Of a stretch of 64,000 nt of DNA, positions 43,601-53,658 are shown one piece after another. Position numbers and translations under genes: made by a program. How positions within the stretch are numbered: the first letter of the stretch is position 1; the number at the start of each line of letters is the position of its first letter. The stretch lies in NCBI GenBank assembly GCA_016110215.1, contig JADWQD010000010.1, forward strand, positions 1,054,001 to 1,118,000, written 5' to 3'. The notes under the pieces were generated by a model, which made no database searches, was not told the DNA's origin, and saw nothing but the letters and a program-made list of their open reading frames with translations. This DNA is from Capronia americana. Its lineage: Eukaryota > Ascomycota > Eurotiomycetes > Chaetothyriales > Herpotrichiellaceae.

Positions 43601-46053
43601 CCTGAACGAGGTATTTGGTGGCGTAGACAAGGTCAAGAAAGTCAATCAAGACTATCTTCTGGGTCAGCTCAAGTATCGACAGACAGAGCAAGGACCCTGG
43701 ATCGTGGGCTTCAGCGATATCTTCCGCGAGTGGATCAGGAAAGCACGGCCTGTATACGTGGAGTACGCCTCGAACTTCCCTCGAGCAGATTACCTCATGC
43801 GCCGCGAAGCCGAGAGAAACATTCCCTTCAAGACATTCCTGGATCAGGCGCGGGAGAACAAGCGATCGAACCGACTTGGCTGGGACAACTTTCTCAAAGC
43901 TCCAATTACCAGGTTGCAGCGCTACAGCTTGCTACTTTCAACCGTCCAGAAGAATATGCTGAAGGAGTCCGAGGAAAAGAACAGCCTTGCCTTTGCGTTG
44001 GATGAGATCCGAGCTGCAACGTTTGAATGTGATTCTAAGTTTGCAGAAATGACCAAGAAGATGGAGCTCATCGAGATGCAGACGAAATTGAGGCTTAGGC
44101 CGCCAATGGAGAAAGAGGTGGAACTCAATCTTGACCACCTGGGCCGCGAGATCATTTTCCGCGGTGACTTGCAGCGCGCTGGAGGCAAAGGCTTCCAATG
44201 GGTTGAGACGCATGCTATTCTGTTCGATCACTATCTGGTATTGGCGAAACCTCTCGCCAGAGATCGCAGGGAAGGCTATTACGATGTCTCGAAAGTCCCA
44301 ATTCCCATGGATTTGCTGGTGCTGGAAAGCTCAAACGACCCTGCGGTCGTAAAGTCATCAATGAAGGGAATTGGAGCGGTCACCACTGTCGCAGCGCCCC
44401 GGGGTCAAGCAACACCCGACAATCGACTGAACAGGGCGCAGTCTACCGCCAGTGGCGGAACAACAGGACCCTTGATCCATACAAACACCAATCTCTCGAT
44501 AGGATCGGGTAACAACAGCCAGTCTATGGTCCCAATCACCACCATCGAGAGCGGCAACTCGAAAGAGGAGAAGATTATGTACCCTTTCCGGGTCAAGCAC
44601 CTTGGCAAGACCGAGACCTATACGCTCTACGCTCCAAGTGCTCAAAACCGACAGGACTGGTGTGAAGCCATCATCCAAGCCAAAACAAGACATGCCGAGT
44701 CGTTGTATCAACAGAATGCGGAGCCTTTTAAGATGCGGGTGTTGGCGGACACCGCTTTCGGCTATGAAGGCCTAACCTATCCTGCGAAGCGCATTCTGAT
44801 CAAAGGCACGCCCCTCGACAGGGCTGTTCAAGAAGCCGAGAAGAAGTTTGAGGGACAAGGCCGACCTGCACCGGTCTGTCGAGCTCCAGTCAACTGTGCG
44901 ACAGTGTTCAACCAACCGTACGGCCGGCTTATGTGCGCCGTCGGGACTGACTATGGCGTGTACATCTCCGAGTATCAGAATTCTCGGGGATGGGTCAGGG
45001 TGAGTGTCCCTCGAGATGAAAATAGGGAGTTCAAGGGCTAACAGGATCCAGGCTATTCAAATGCAACGAGTGACGCAAATCGCAGTTCTGGAAGAGTTCA
45101 ATCTCTTCCTGCTGATCTCGGACAAAGCCCTCATTGCCTATCATCTCGATGTCGTGTGTCCGCCCACAGGCAATCCGGTTGCCCAAAATGACGCTTCAAG
45201 CCGAAAAGCGCCGCAGAAACTGTCCGGCTCCAAAGATATTGGATTTTTCGTGACGGGCAGGATGAAGGAGCGGACATTGGTCTTCTACAAAAAACGGGAC
45301 GGAATAGCGTCCACATTCAAAGTCCTCGAACCTGTCCTGCAGAAGAATACCACCAGTCGGTCACGTTTTCTGCCGTCCTCAACCAGACGCGGTCAAACCG
45401 AGTTCTTCCGCGAGTACGACGAGTTCTACATTCCAGCCGAGTGCTACGGGTTGAACTTGTTCCAGTCAAGCTTGGCCATATCGACAGCGAGGGGCGTGGA
45501 AGTACTGACGCTGGAGAAGAAGCAGACCTGGAGCGTGCCGAACTTGAGAAGTGAAGAGGCAGCGACACAAGCACATCTCAGTTCGATAGCAAGTCGAATC
45601 AAGGACCTGAAACCTCTGGGCATGTTCAGGCTTGGGGAAGCCGAATTTCTCGTCACCTTTGAGGAATGTGCTGTCTATGTTAACAAACATGGAGATATTT
45701 CCAGAGGAGTCGTGATGGAGTTTGTCGGCCGAGCCAAAGCAGCGTGCCTCTACAACCAATACTTGATCCTGGTTGACGACGACTTTGTGGAGATCCGAGA
45801 TGCTCAGAATGGCAGGCTCAAGCAGGTCATTGCGGGGAAAGATATCAGGCTGCTGGATGACGGCGGCGGAGGCTCAGGAGGAGCGCAAACGCAGACGCAG
45901 GCCATGTTAGGAGGAGGGCTCAACGGGCTGGGACTGAAGAACTTTGGAAACGCACCGCGGACCCCCAAGCTAGTCCTCCAACACCCCGAGTACGAGAAGA
46001 GCCATGTTGTTGTGGAATTGTTATTGACCACGGACGTGGCACAGGAGAGATGA
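40698..46053 (+). CDS. rom2: Rho1 guanine nucleotide exchange factor (Rom2/Rom1 type)
   Basis: Two exons, 40698-44999 and 45052-46053, giving 1,767 residues. The acceptor gatccag is needed to keep frame (GWVR|AIQMQRVTQIAV). The N-terminal 760 residues are disordered and rich in Tyr, Ser, Pro and Gln. Then come a DEP-like domain (about 766-865, SSILDWIKELAEEEVDL), a DH domain (about 922-1117, VLHEVVTSEDIFISQLDVL through PITRLQRYSLLL), a PH domain (about 1147-1334, IIFRGDLQRAGGKGFQWVE) and a CNH domain (about 1345-1755, ending near VVVELLLTTD). This is the domain order of fungal Rom1/Rom2. They activate Rho1 at the plasma membrane to drive beta-glucan synthesis and the cell wall integrity pathway. 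The disordered head likely receives phosphorylation from that pathway. Confidence 0.95.
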
Positions 46054-46673
46054 TGGCGCTTTGGGGGGTGGCATAAAGACTGGGTGTTTACTAGGTCTAT
46101 AGCAATGGTCGGTGCCAGGTCCCTAGGTGTTCACAGGAATTGGAATTGGGACGGGGCTATGACTGATGAATGACACTGGGGCTTTCGCAGTTTGGCGCCC
46201 GGGTCGGTCGCCTTGGTCCCTGGTATGTGAACAGAGGAGAGGAGGATAGGAAGATAGGAGAATAGTCCGACTTCTATACAGACCTACTGGAAAAGCGATT
46301 ACCATCTCGCTGGCTCTGTGACATTGCACATACATATCCTGATAGATTGGTGTACAGTTACTACCACTCCGTCGTTGAAGCGAGGATAAGGCTGCGGCAC
46401 GCCTGCGGACACCCCCCCTCCCCCCAGAGAAGACGTCGAACGCCAAGCAGGAGCCTGGCTTTCGGCCCCCGACTTCCAGGACCACCTTGGATACCGATTG
46501 TCGAGACTATGTAGCCATGTCCTCTGATATGTGAGATACTCTCATGATTCTAGAGAGTCTCGTAACCTAACGAGCAGAATATGAAGTGACAGCACCGTCA
46601 CCGACGCGCAAGCGACATCTATCAACATCCCCCCTCCAGCTGACAACCACCTCGCACCTGCCAAACCTGCGCC
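46054..46673. other. Intergenic region between rom2 and the TBC gene
   Basis: 620 bases in tandem orientation, with a C-rich tract (46411-46424) and a short imperfect inverted repeat around 46530-46560 (GAGATACTCTC...GAGAGTCTC). No gene is visible. Confidence 0.55.
46411..46424. repeat. Poly-C tract
   Basis: Thirteen C within fourteen bases, broken by one T, in the rom2 to TBC-gene spacer. Confidence 0.8.
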
Positions 46674-49600
46674 ATGTTGAGCTCGTTCGTCCAGAAGTTC
46701 ATCGAGCAGTCTCCCCTCTCTCCGAACAGCGATAACCGTCCGTCCAAAGCCGCGCTCTTTCGAGAGCAGTTCAGACTACCTGCTGGACAGAATCCTCTCC
46801 ACGAGATCACGGCCGAACTGTTCCTCCCGCTCCCCTCGTCCGCGGCTGGAGTCCCCATCACATCTGGCGACAAGTCCAGAGAGAACGGCAACAAATATGT
46901 CGGAGAACTACACCTAAGTGAGCACTTCCTCTGCTTCTCGACTATCCGGACGAGTTTCCTGCCGACTGCCAGCCATGCGTCGTCCACTTCCTTTACGGGT
47001 TCGACCCAGGGTGCAGGTCCAGGAGGCCATGGCTTCACCCTGCCCTTGTGCTCGATCCGACGAGTCGAGAGACTGAACAGCCAGCACGACAAGTTCTCCC
47101 TGGCTCTCACCACGTTCGAGTCTGTACAGAAGCCTGCAACGGAGAAGACCAAGGCGCTACACCCTCCTCCCCGCAAGTTGATCCTCACGCTCGATGGGAG
47201 CCGCAATGCCTGCGAACGTTTTTGTGATGGCCTAAAGAAGGGATTAAGAGAGGGTATGAAGGAGGTGGACAGCCTTCGCCTCGTTGTCTCGCAATGCTAT
47301 TCCGAATACCTGCTCGACCCGAGCCGGCTTAAGGCCAAAGAGGAGGGTACCGCCCCGCCTGAGCCGCCTGACACTGGTCTGGGGATGTTGTTCAGATACC
47401 CCGGCGATGCTAGGAAGCTGAGGGACAGGAGTAAAATCCGCCTTTGGGGAGAGTACCTGCGAGAGAATGGCCGAAATGCCACGATTGTTCGACAGCCAAC
47501 ATTTCACAAGCTGATCCGTGTCGGCCTGCCCAACCGGCTGCGGGGCGAGATATGGGAGATCAGCTCCGGTTCCTTCTACACGAGACTGCGAAATCCCAAC
47601 CTCTATGCCAAAACCCTGGCAAAGTTCACCGGAATGGAGTCCCTGGCAATTGATGAGATCGAGAAGGATTTGAACCGCAGTCTCCCAGAATACCCCGGCT
47701 TTCAGAGCGAAGACGGGATTGGCCGGCTCCGCCGTGTACTGACAGCCTACAGCTGGACGAACGAGGAGGTGGGCTATTGCCAGGCCATGAACATAGTGGT
47801 GGCCGCTCTTCTCATCTACATGTCTGAGGTCCAGGCGTTCTTCATCCTCGGCGCCTTGTGTGACCGACTTCTACCTGGATACTACTCCAAAGACATGTAC
47901 GGCACGCTCCTGGATCAGCGGGTCTTCGAAAACCTCGTAGAGAGAACAATGCCAATCCTCTGGGAACACCTGGTCAAATCGGACGTCAACCTCTCCGTTG
48001 TATCACTGCCCTGGTTTCTGTCGTTGTACATAAATTCTATGCCCCTTGTCTTTGCGTTTCGAGTGCTCGATGTCTTCTTCCTGGAAGGCCCAAAGGTGCT
48101 TTTCCAGATTGGGCTGGCAATCCTTCGCATCAACGGCGAAGAATTACTTGATGTCAGCGACGACGGTTCCTTCATTTCAATACTAAAGAACTACTTCTCG
48201 AGGCTGGACGAATCAGCTCATCCGCACTCGGAAAATGAAAAGTTGAGGGCAATTACCCGGTTTCAAGAACTGATGGTTACGGCCTTCAAAGAATTCGCGG
48301 GCGTCACACACGCAAGTGTTCAAGAGCTCAGAGAGAAGCATATCGACGGTGTCAAGGAGGGCCTTGCAACGTTCGCCAAGCGGACATCGATACGCAACCT
48401 AGGCCCCGAAAGCAAGAAACTCAGTGCAGAAGACCTCAGCGCCATCTACGATAGATTTTTCAGCGTCTTGGCTGATCGGCAGGGGCGGGCGAAAGTGCGG
48501 GAGGAAGAAAGGAGGAGGCTACAGGACCAGAGGGCTCGCCCGGGGCTCTGGACGCAGCATTCGTCGCGTAACAATGACGAGCCTTCACGGAATGCGCCAC
48601 CACTCCAGACAATGGACTACGATGCCTTCAGGGAGTTCCTGGCCAACACAGCCAAATGGGCCGTCACGGACTCCCCCACGTCCCCGGGCAAGGATGTCAC
48701 TGGTCCGAATCAAAGTCAGCGAAATCGCAGCAAGACCTTGTCGCAATGGGGTTCGGGGCCCGAACCTGCCGACCATGACTTTATGCAACGCTTATACGGC
48801 AAATGGGACGAGTCACAGCAAGGTGAAATGACGTTACAGCAACTAGTCAGGGGCCTCGCTCGTTTCAAGGGTACGACGGATATCATGAATTCCATGAGTC
48901 TGTTCTTCGACTTGTTTGATGACGAAGGCACCGGCAGAGTCGACCGGGAGGGTATCTTGCGCATGTCTGAATCTCTGCTGTTCCTGTCTCGGCGGGGGTT
49001 TGACGGGGCCATCACGCCCTCTGAGTCCGCAAACACCTTGGCCTCTCCGCTCTCTGCGACAGAGCCACAGAACGGCCTCAAGATGAGCACAAACGAGAAA
49101 TTTCTCGGCAGTGTCAGTGCCTTCATCAGGCGGTGTTTCGAGTACGCTGATCCTGACGAAGAAGTCGACGCCGTGGGGTCAAAGCTAGAAACAGCGAACA
49201 TCTCTGAACCGGCCGAAGAGGCAGATCTGCTTGATCTGACCGAAACAAAGTCCAACACCAAGACCGTCGCCTCACCCCGAGCGACGGAGAAGGATCCTCT
49301 CTCAGAAACGACGCCACCGCACACTCCTTCCCTATCTATCAAGCAGGACAACCGCAGGTCGTCGTCCGCCCGCGCAGCCTCTCACAACCTGGCCCTCGAC
49401 CCCAACAAACCTCTGCACATCACCCTTCCTACCTTCCGCATGGTCATTCTGGCAGACGAACTTCTCGAGCAATTCTTCGAGACTTTCTTCCCGCAATCTT
49501 TCCGTCTGGCTGATATTCCACCCAACGCAAGCAGCTTGTCTTTAGCCTCGTCCACCAACACGCTTTCAGGCAACTTGACAACATTCAGCAACTTGGGTAC

Positions 49601-50126
49601 TCCAGTCAAGAACCTCCTCAACAGTGGCTCCGCCAACAAGACTCTGCCCGATGTCGGCCGCGCCGGCGGAGTTGTTGAGCCGGGATCACGCGGTCTCAGA
49701 GGCGTGCTAGACAATATTGTTAACGACGGTATGCGCATGGCCGCTGAGATGCGGAAGCGCATGGACGACGCACAGCGTGAATTCGAACGCAATGCCCGTG
49801 AACAGGGCCAGAAGTCATACAGGGACGAAGAAGACGATGATGAAGATTATGATGAGAAAGACGTAGGAATCGGTAAAAGAGATCAGGAATTACTCGAAGG
49901 AGCCGAGGTAGCTAGTATTCGCACCGCAACCGGCCTCAGTGGGGAGGGTAGCGGCAGAAGTCGAGCCGAGAGTTTGGCCTCAAAGGGGAGCGGTGGCGGT
50001 GGCAGTGTCAGTGGCAGTGGGCCTGGAACACTGAGTCGAATCACCACAGGCAGCGGGAGAAGTGTCAGTATCCTGGACTTGGACGTGGATGATCCGTCGT
50101 TGAATTCGAACTCGAATGCGAAATGA
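46674..50126 (+). CDS. TBC/GRAM-domain Rab GTPase-activating protein (Gyp2/Mdr1 type)
   Basis: Single exon, 1,150 residues. The N-terminal GRAM-like region (about 40-160) includes ELFLPLPSS, YVGELHLSEHFLCFSTIRTS and ILTLDGS. The TBC domain (about 265-480) has the GLPNRLRGEIWE entry, the catalytic arginine motif IEKDLNRSLPE and the glutamine motif VGYCQAMN, so it should be an active dual-finger GAP. An EF-hand-like segment FFDLFDDEGTGRVDREGI follows near 745, then a disordered Ser/Glu tail. GRAM plus TBC plus EF-hand is the layout of fungal Gyp2 and animal TBC1D8/9. These stimulate GTP hydrolysis by Rabs on the endosomal and recycling route. The gene directly follows rom2 on the same strand. 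Confidence 0.93.
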   Translation: MLSSFVQKFIEQSPLSPNSDNRPSKAALFREQFRLPAGQNPLHEITAELFLPLPSSAAGVPITSGDKSRENGNKYVGELHLSEHFLCFSTIRTSFLPTASHASSTSFTGSTQGAGPGGHGFTLPLCSIRRVERLNSQHDKFSLALTTFESVQKPATEKTKALHPPPRKLILTLDGSRNACERFCDGLKKGLREGMKEVDSLRLVVSQCYSEYLLDPSRLKAKEEGTAPPEPPDTGLGMLFRYPGDARKLRDRSKIRLWGEYLRENGRNATIVRQPTFHKLIRVGLPNRLRGEIWEISSGSFYTRLRNPNLYAKTLAKFTGMESLAIDEIEKDLNRSLPEYPGFQSEDGIGRLRRVLTAYSWTNEEVGYCQAMNIVVAALLIYMSEVQAFFILGALCDRLLPGYYSKDMYGTLLDQRVFENLVERTMPILWEHLVKSDVNLSVVSLPWFLSLYINSMPLVFAFRVLDVFFLEGPKVLFQIGLAILRINGEELLDVSDDGSFISILKNYFSRLDESAHPHSENEKLRAITRFQELMVTAFKEFAGVTHASVQELREKHIDGVKEGLATFAKRTSIRNLGPESKKLSAEDLSAIYDRFFSVLADRQGRAKVREEERRRLQDQRARPGLWTQHSSRNNDEPSRNAPPLQTMDYDAFREFLANTAKWAVTDSPTSPGKDVTGPNQSQRNRSKTLSQWGSGPEPADHDFMQRLYGKWDESQQGEMTLQQLVRGLARFKGTTDIMNSMSLFFDLFDDEGTGRVDREGILRMSESLLFLSRRGFDGAITPSESANTLASPLSATEPQNGLKMSTNEKFLGSVSAFIRRCFEYADPDEEVDAVGSKLETANISEPAEEADLLDLTETKSNTKTVASPRATEKDPLSETTPPHTPSLSIKQDNRRSSSARAASHNLALDPNKPLHITLPTFRMVILADELLEQFFETFFPQSFRLADIPPNASSLSLASSTNTLSGNLTTFSNLGTPVKNLLNSGSANKTLPDVGRAGGVVEPGSRGLRGVLDNIVNDGMRMAAEMRKRMDDAQREFERNAREQGQKSYRDEEDDDEDYDEKDVGIGKRDQELLEGAEVASIRTATGLSGEGSGRSRAESLASKGSGGGGSVSGSGPGTLSRITTGSGRSVSILDLDVDDPSLNSNSNAK

Positions 50127-50279
50127 TACCTGTGGGAGGCGGGGCCGGCGAAATGGTTCTTATATTCCTCATATCGGGTCGATCATTATGGCAACTCAAG
50201 AGTGCGAATACTGTAGAGATTGCCCGCCTGCTCAGGGAGGTACGAATGATACTAGTACTTTATGCCCTGCAATCATCTT

Positions 50280-50317
50280 GCATGCATGAATGCATGAATG
50301 CAAGAATGCAAGAATTC
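50280..50317. repeat. TGCATGAA/TGCAAGAA short tandem repeat
   Basis: Four imperfect eight-base units in tandem. Confidence 0.8.
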
Positions 50318-50506
50318 ACAAGGTGCCATCTGTTTACGGCTCTGTCGTCGCATCGTCCAGAGTGAGTATGTCTGGTCGAAAGTACAGGTGGCAAGGAAAG
50401 AAGGAAGGTGATGTGTCTAGTCTGCGACTCTTCCTTTCAGTTTTCTTCTCTGTCCTATTTCCCTACAAGTGAGCAAGCAGGGCGGCATCAAGGTAGGTGG
50501 ATAAGT

Positions 50507-50521
50507 AGATAGATAGATAGG
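50507..50521. repeat. (GATA)n microsatellite
   Basis: Three to four GATA units in tandem, followed by GGTGG. Confidence 0.8.
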
Positions 50522-51045
50522 TGGTGAGTGAGTCGAGTCAAGCAAGGTATGGTGAGTAGTGGGTGCTCCCCGAAATCAAAGATCCATGCCACCGTCAACG
50601 CCATAGGGAGATTCCGTGTGCTTTTCCCTGTCTGTCCATATATATATGCATGCCGGTGTCCTCTGCGCTCTTTGCGCCCTTCCAGCCGTTAGACCGTAGA
50701 TCGCCATGTCATTACCATTCCATACTATGTCTCATGGACCGTGCACCGTGCACCGCACACCGTAACCGAATCGTATGGATCGTCAATATATGCTCTTTCC
50801 GAGTGTGCGCTGTACGCTGCACGCTGGATATCCTCGAGCCAAACCCCAAGTTAACCGAGCCTGTACCTCTGCCTGTGCGTGCGTCATTGACACATGCTTA
50901 TGTAGCTTAAACGCATTAACATCAAAGGGATGCGTTGTTCTCCAGGCGCCGTGCTGGAACGCAGAATCGAAATCCAGGCGTCGTGTATTTGTTTGTTCGC
51001 CGCGTGTGCTTCGGGCGTCGTATGCTCGCCGCGTGTGGACTACCC

Positions 51046-53658
51046 TTACTCGATGTCGTCATCGTCGTCGTCGTCCTCCTCCTCTTCCTCGTCTCCGTCG
51101 ACGTCATCATCGTCATCATCGTCATTGTCACTCCCTTCGACGGGCTTGGGACGCTTGACGGTATCCCTCATGGCCTTTGGGGCGGTTGGTTTCGATTCCC
51201 CGGTCTCTTTGGCGTTGTCTTTGTCGTTCTCGTTCCCCCGCTCTTCCTCCTCTTCTCCTTCCTTCTTCTCTCCGACCACTTCGTCGACCTTGTCGGCCAC
51301 GGCTTGGACTTCGTCCATTGCGCTTTTGGCGACGTCGTCGCGGTCGAGGGTCGGCATCTCGTTGACCTCGTCTTTCGACGGCACAATGACTTTGAGGCCT
51401 AGGTCGGATTGCTTGCTGTACACGCGGAGACCGACCACGCAGCTCGCGTTCCAGGGATTGCGATTGGGGTCTTTCTCGATGTCGTCTTCGTCTTTCTTCG
51501 CCGTCTCAGATGTAGACGGGGCGGAAGGCGATGCTGAGGCAGGTGTGCGGACACCGCCGGGTACGGGAGTGGAGGTTCCGGACGTGGAGGCCGAGGAAGT
51601 TCTTGACGCTGACGCTGACGACCCGACGGGCAGCTGGCCCTTTTGATGGGCTAGATCGTAGAGCATGCCGATCTGCGTGATCTTGTCGCGGCGGTGGATG
51701 TTCTTCCTGATGACGTCCTCGACCTCGCCGCGGCCGGTGGCTTGGGCCTCGACCTTGATGAGCACGGTATACGTGCCCTTGGTCAGATGGAGTTCCACGT
51801 TCACAGAGCGCACGAGCTCGTAGTTGAGCTTGCTTCGAGAGAGATACTCCTCTTCGTCGTCGTCGTCCTTCTGCACCCGGAACTGCATCGTGAAGTTATA
51901 CTTGCCCTGCAGGCCCTTGAAGTAGCGGTCGTCGAGCTGGGAGAGCACAATCACGGCGTCGGTGTCTTCCGGCACGTCGATGGAGAAGTAGTTGGTCTGG
52001 TAGTCGAGCGTGCTCCACGGCACTTGCACGGACATCCACTGCTGCGCGACGTGCCAGTCGCGGCCGAAGATGCGCGTCCGATCGATGTATTTGTACTTGC
52101 TGAGCATGTCCTTGTAGGTCATCCAGAAGATACCGTCGTCGCCAAATTGGTGGTTCAACCTGTTCAGCCACTCGGCCGTCCACTCCTTAGAGCCATCGCC
52201 CCAGGCGCCTGTCCACTCCTTGCGGCCCCAAGGGTTGCGGATCTTGACCAGTCGCTGACCGTGGCCCTCGTACACGTCAAGGACTGCATAGGCATGTTGG
52301 CTGACGATGCCGGCACGGCGTTCGTCGCGGACCTTTTCGTTCGCGACGAGGTAAGGGCGCCATTCACGCCAGCGCGCAGCGGCGCAAGAAAACACAAAAT
52401 CCTTGCCGATGCGGCTGAGCTCGTTCTTCCAGAACGCCTCGGTGTCGAGGATGTTGGTTGTGTAGATCTCCGTCGTGACTCCGCCGGTAAGGTCTTCGAT
52501 GGCTTCTCCTGTTTGACCGCCAGAAATCGAGGCATAGTCGCCGTGGGCCTTGGCATAGGCTTTCTCGAGGAGACTGACCCACGTTTCATTCTGATCGCGG
52601 CATTGGGCGAAGTACAGGGATTTGGAGCCACGCTGGAAGAGTTCTTGGTACTGATCCTCCTGGTCGGGTCGGCGGATTCCGTATTGAGTCAAGACGACAT
52701 CTCCGCTTTCATCGTATGCGGGAGCTCGGAGGTACAGCTTGTCGTCGATAATGCAGTGGTGCCATTCTCCGTCTCGATGGAAGACGAAGCCGTAGACGCC
52801 GACAGGCTCGTCTTGAATGACGCAGACGCGGTCAATGAACTCCTGGTTGCAGCCGAGAGCGGAAATGGCAGCGAGGAACCAGCAGTCTCCGGCTGATCCT
52901 TGCAAGATGTCATCGTACGAGGCTCCGTTCACGTAGAACTTTGGCTCTTCGAAAATGTCCTGGAGCCATGGTCAGTTGACGACGATGAAAGCGCCAAGTA
53001 TACTTACAGTAACCCGTTTTGCATCCGCCGGGTGCTCCTTGTCGTCGTCGTCGATGACAAGACCGTCCAGGCAATCTCTGATCCGTGTAATCTTGAGATC
53101 TCTTTCGATGTCCCAATGAGAATCGGTGTACTTCTGGTTGGCGGCCCGGCATTCCTTGATGATGCGTTTCACATCGCGGATGCAGCACTCTTTGGCGTCC
53201 TCGTATGACTTGATGGCCTTGTGCGCGATTTCGCCAACGAGCGTCACGGCGCTGAGATCCTTTTCGGTGATGCGATCGGGAAGAACTCGAGTGATCTTGC
53301 CGGTATACTCGGGATCGAAGTTCTTCCAGAATTTCTTCATCTTGGCCTGAGGATGGGGCTTCTTCTCCTTTGGAGGAGGGGGAGGGGGAGCCGGCGGTTT
53401 GTCGGGCACCAGCATGAGCTTGATCGTCTGGCCCCCTCCCAGAACCAAGCCGTCCTTAGGCACGGCTGGATCATTGCCGGTTGGATTTGTTGTGATGTCG
53501 ATATCATTGTTTTCCTGGTGTCCATTTGCATCATTACTTCTTTTACGCTTCATTTCGAAGTCGATGCTGGCGGACTCATCACGGTCATCATCTTGGTATA
53601 TAACTCGGGGAGCCCGGTCTGGGTGGCCATCACGAACAAAGGGTGGTCGAGGGGTCAT
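51046..53658 (-). CDS. Calpain-like cysteine protease
   Basis: Two exons, 53008-53658 and 51046-52959, giving 854 residues; the junction KRVT|DIFEE keeps frame. The ATG at 53658 is used because the frame to 53670 begins with a non-ATG codon. After an N-terminal disordered region with a Pro tract there is a calpain catalytic core with all three catalytic residues: Cys in QGSAGDCWFLAAISAL (about C243), His in SQHAYAVLDV and Asn in KIRNPWGRKEW. A beta-sandwich region follows (NYFSIDVPEDTDAVIVLSQL and FTMQFRVQKD). The tail is Lys/Glu-rich and ends in an almost pure Asp/Glu run encoded by triplet repeats (51049-51130). It has no EF-hands, as in most fungal calpains, and lacks the PalB MIT layout, so a role in pH signalling is not suggested. 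Probably cytosolic; substrate unknown. Confidence 0.94.
51049..51130. repeat. Triplet-repeat tract inside the calpain coding region
   Basis: Runs of TCG/TCC/TCA triplets on the plus strand read as Asp/Glu on the coding strand and make up the acidic C-terminus of the protease. Confidence 0.85.

Larger units (their letters stand above)
50127..51045. other. Convergent 3' intergenic region with microsatellites
   Basis: 919 bases between facing stops. Holds a TGCATGAA-type repeat (50280-50317), a GATA-type repeat (50507-50521) and a short TATATATATGCATGC stretch. No gene is visible. Confidence 0.6.

Noticed and set aside
51694..52896. 400-codon plus-strand frame
   Set aside because: Lies exactly antisense to the calpain catalytic core, whose motifs are complete; a shadow of GC-rich codon use.
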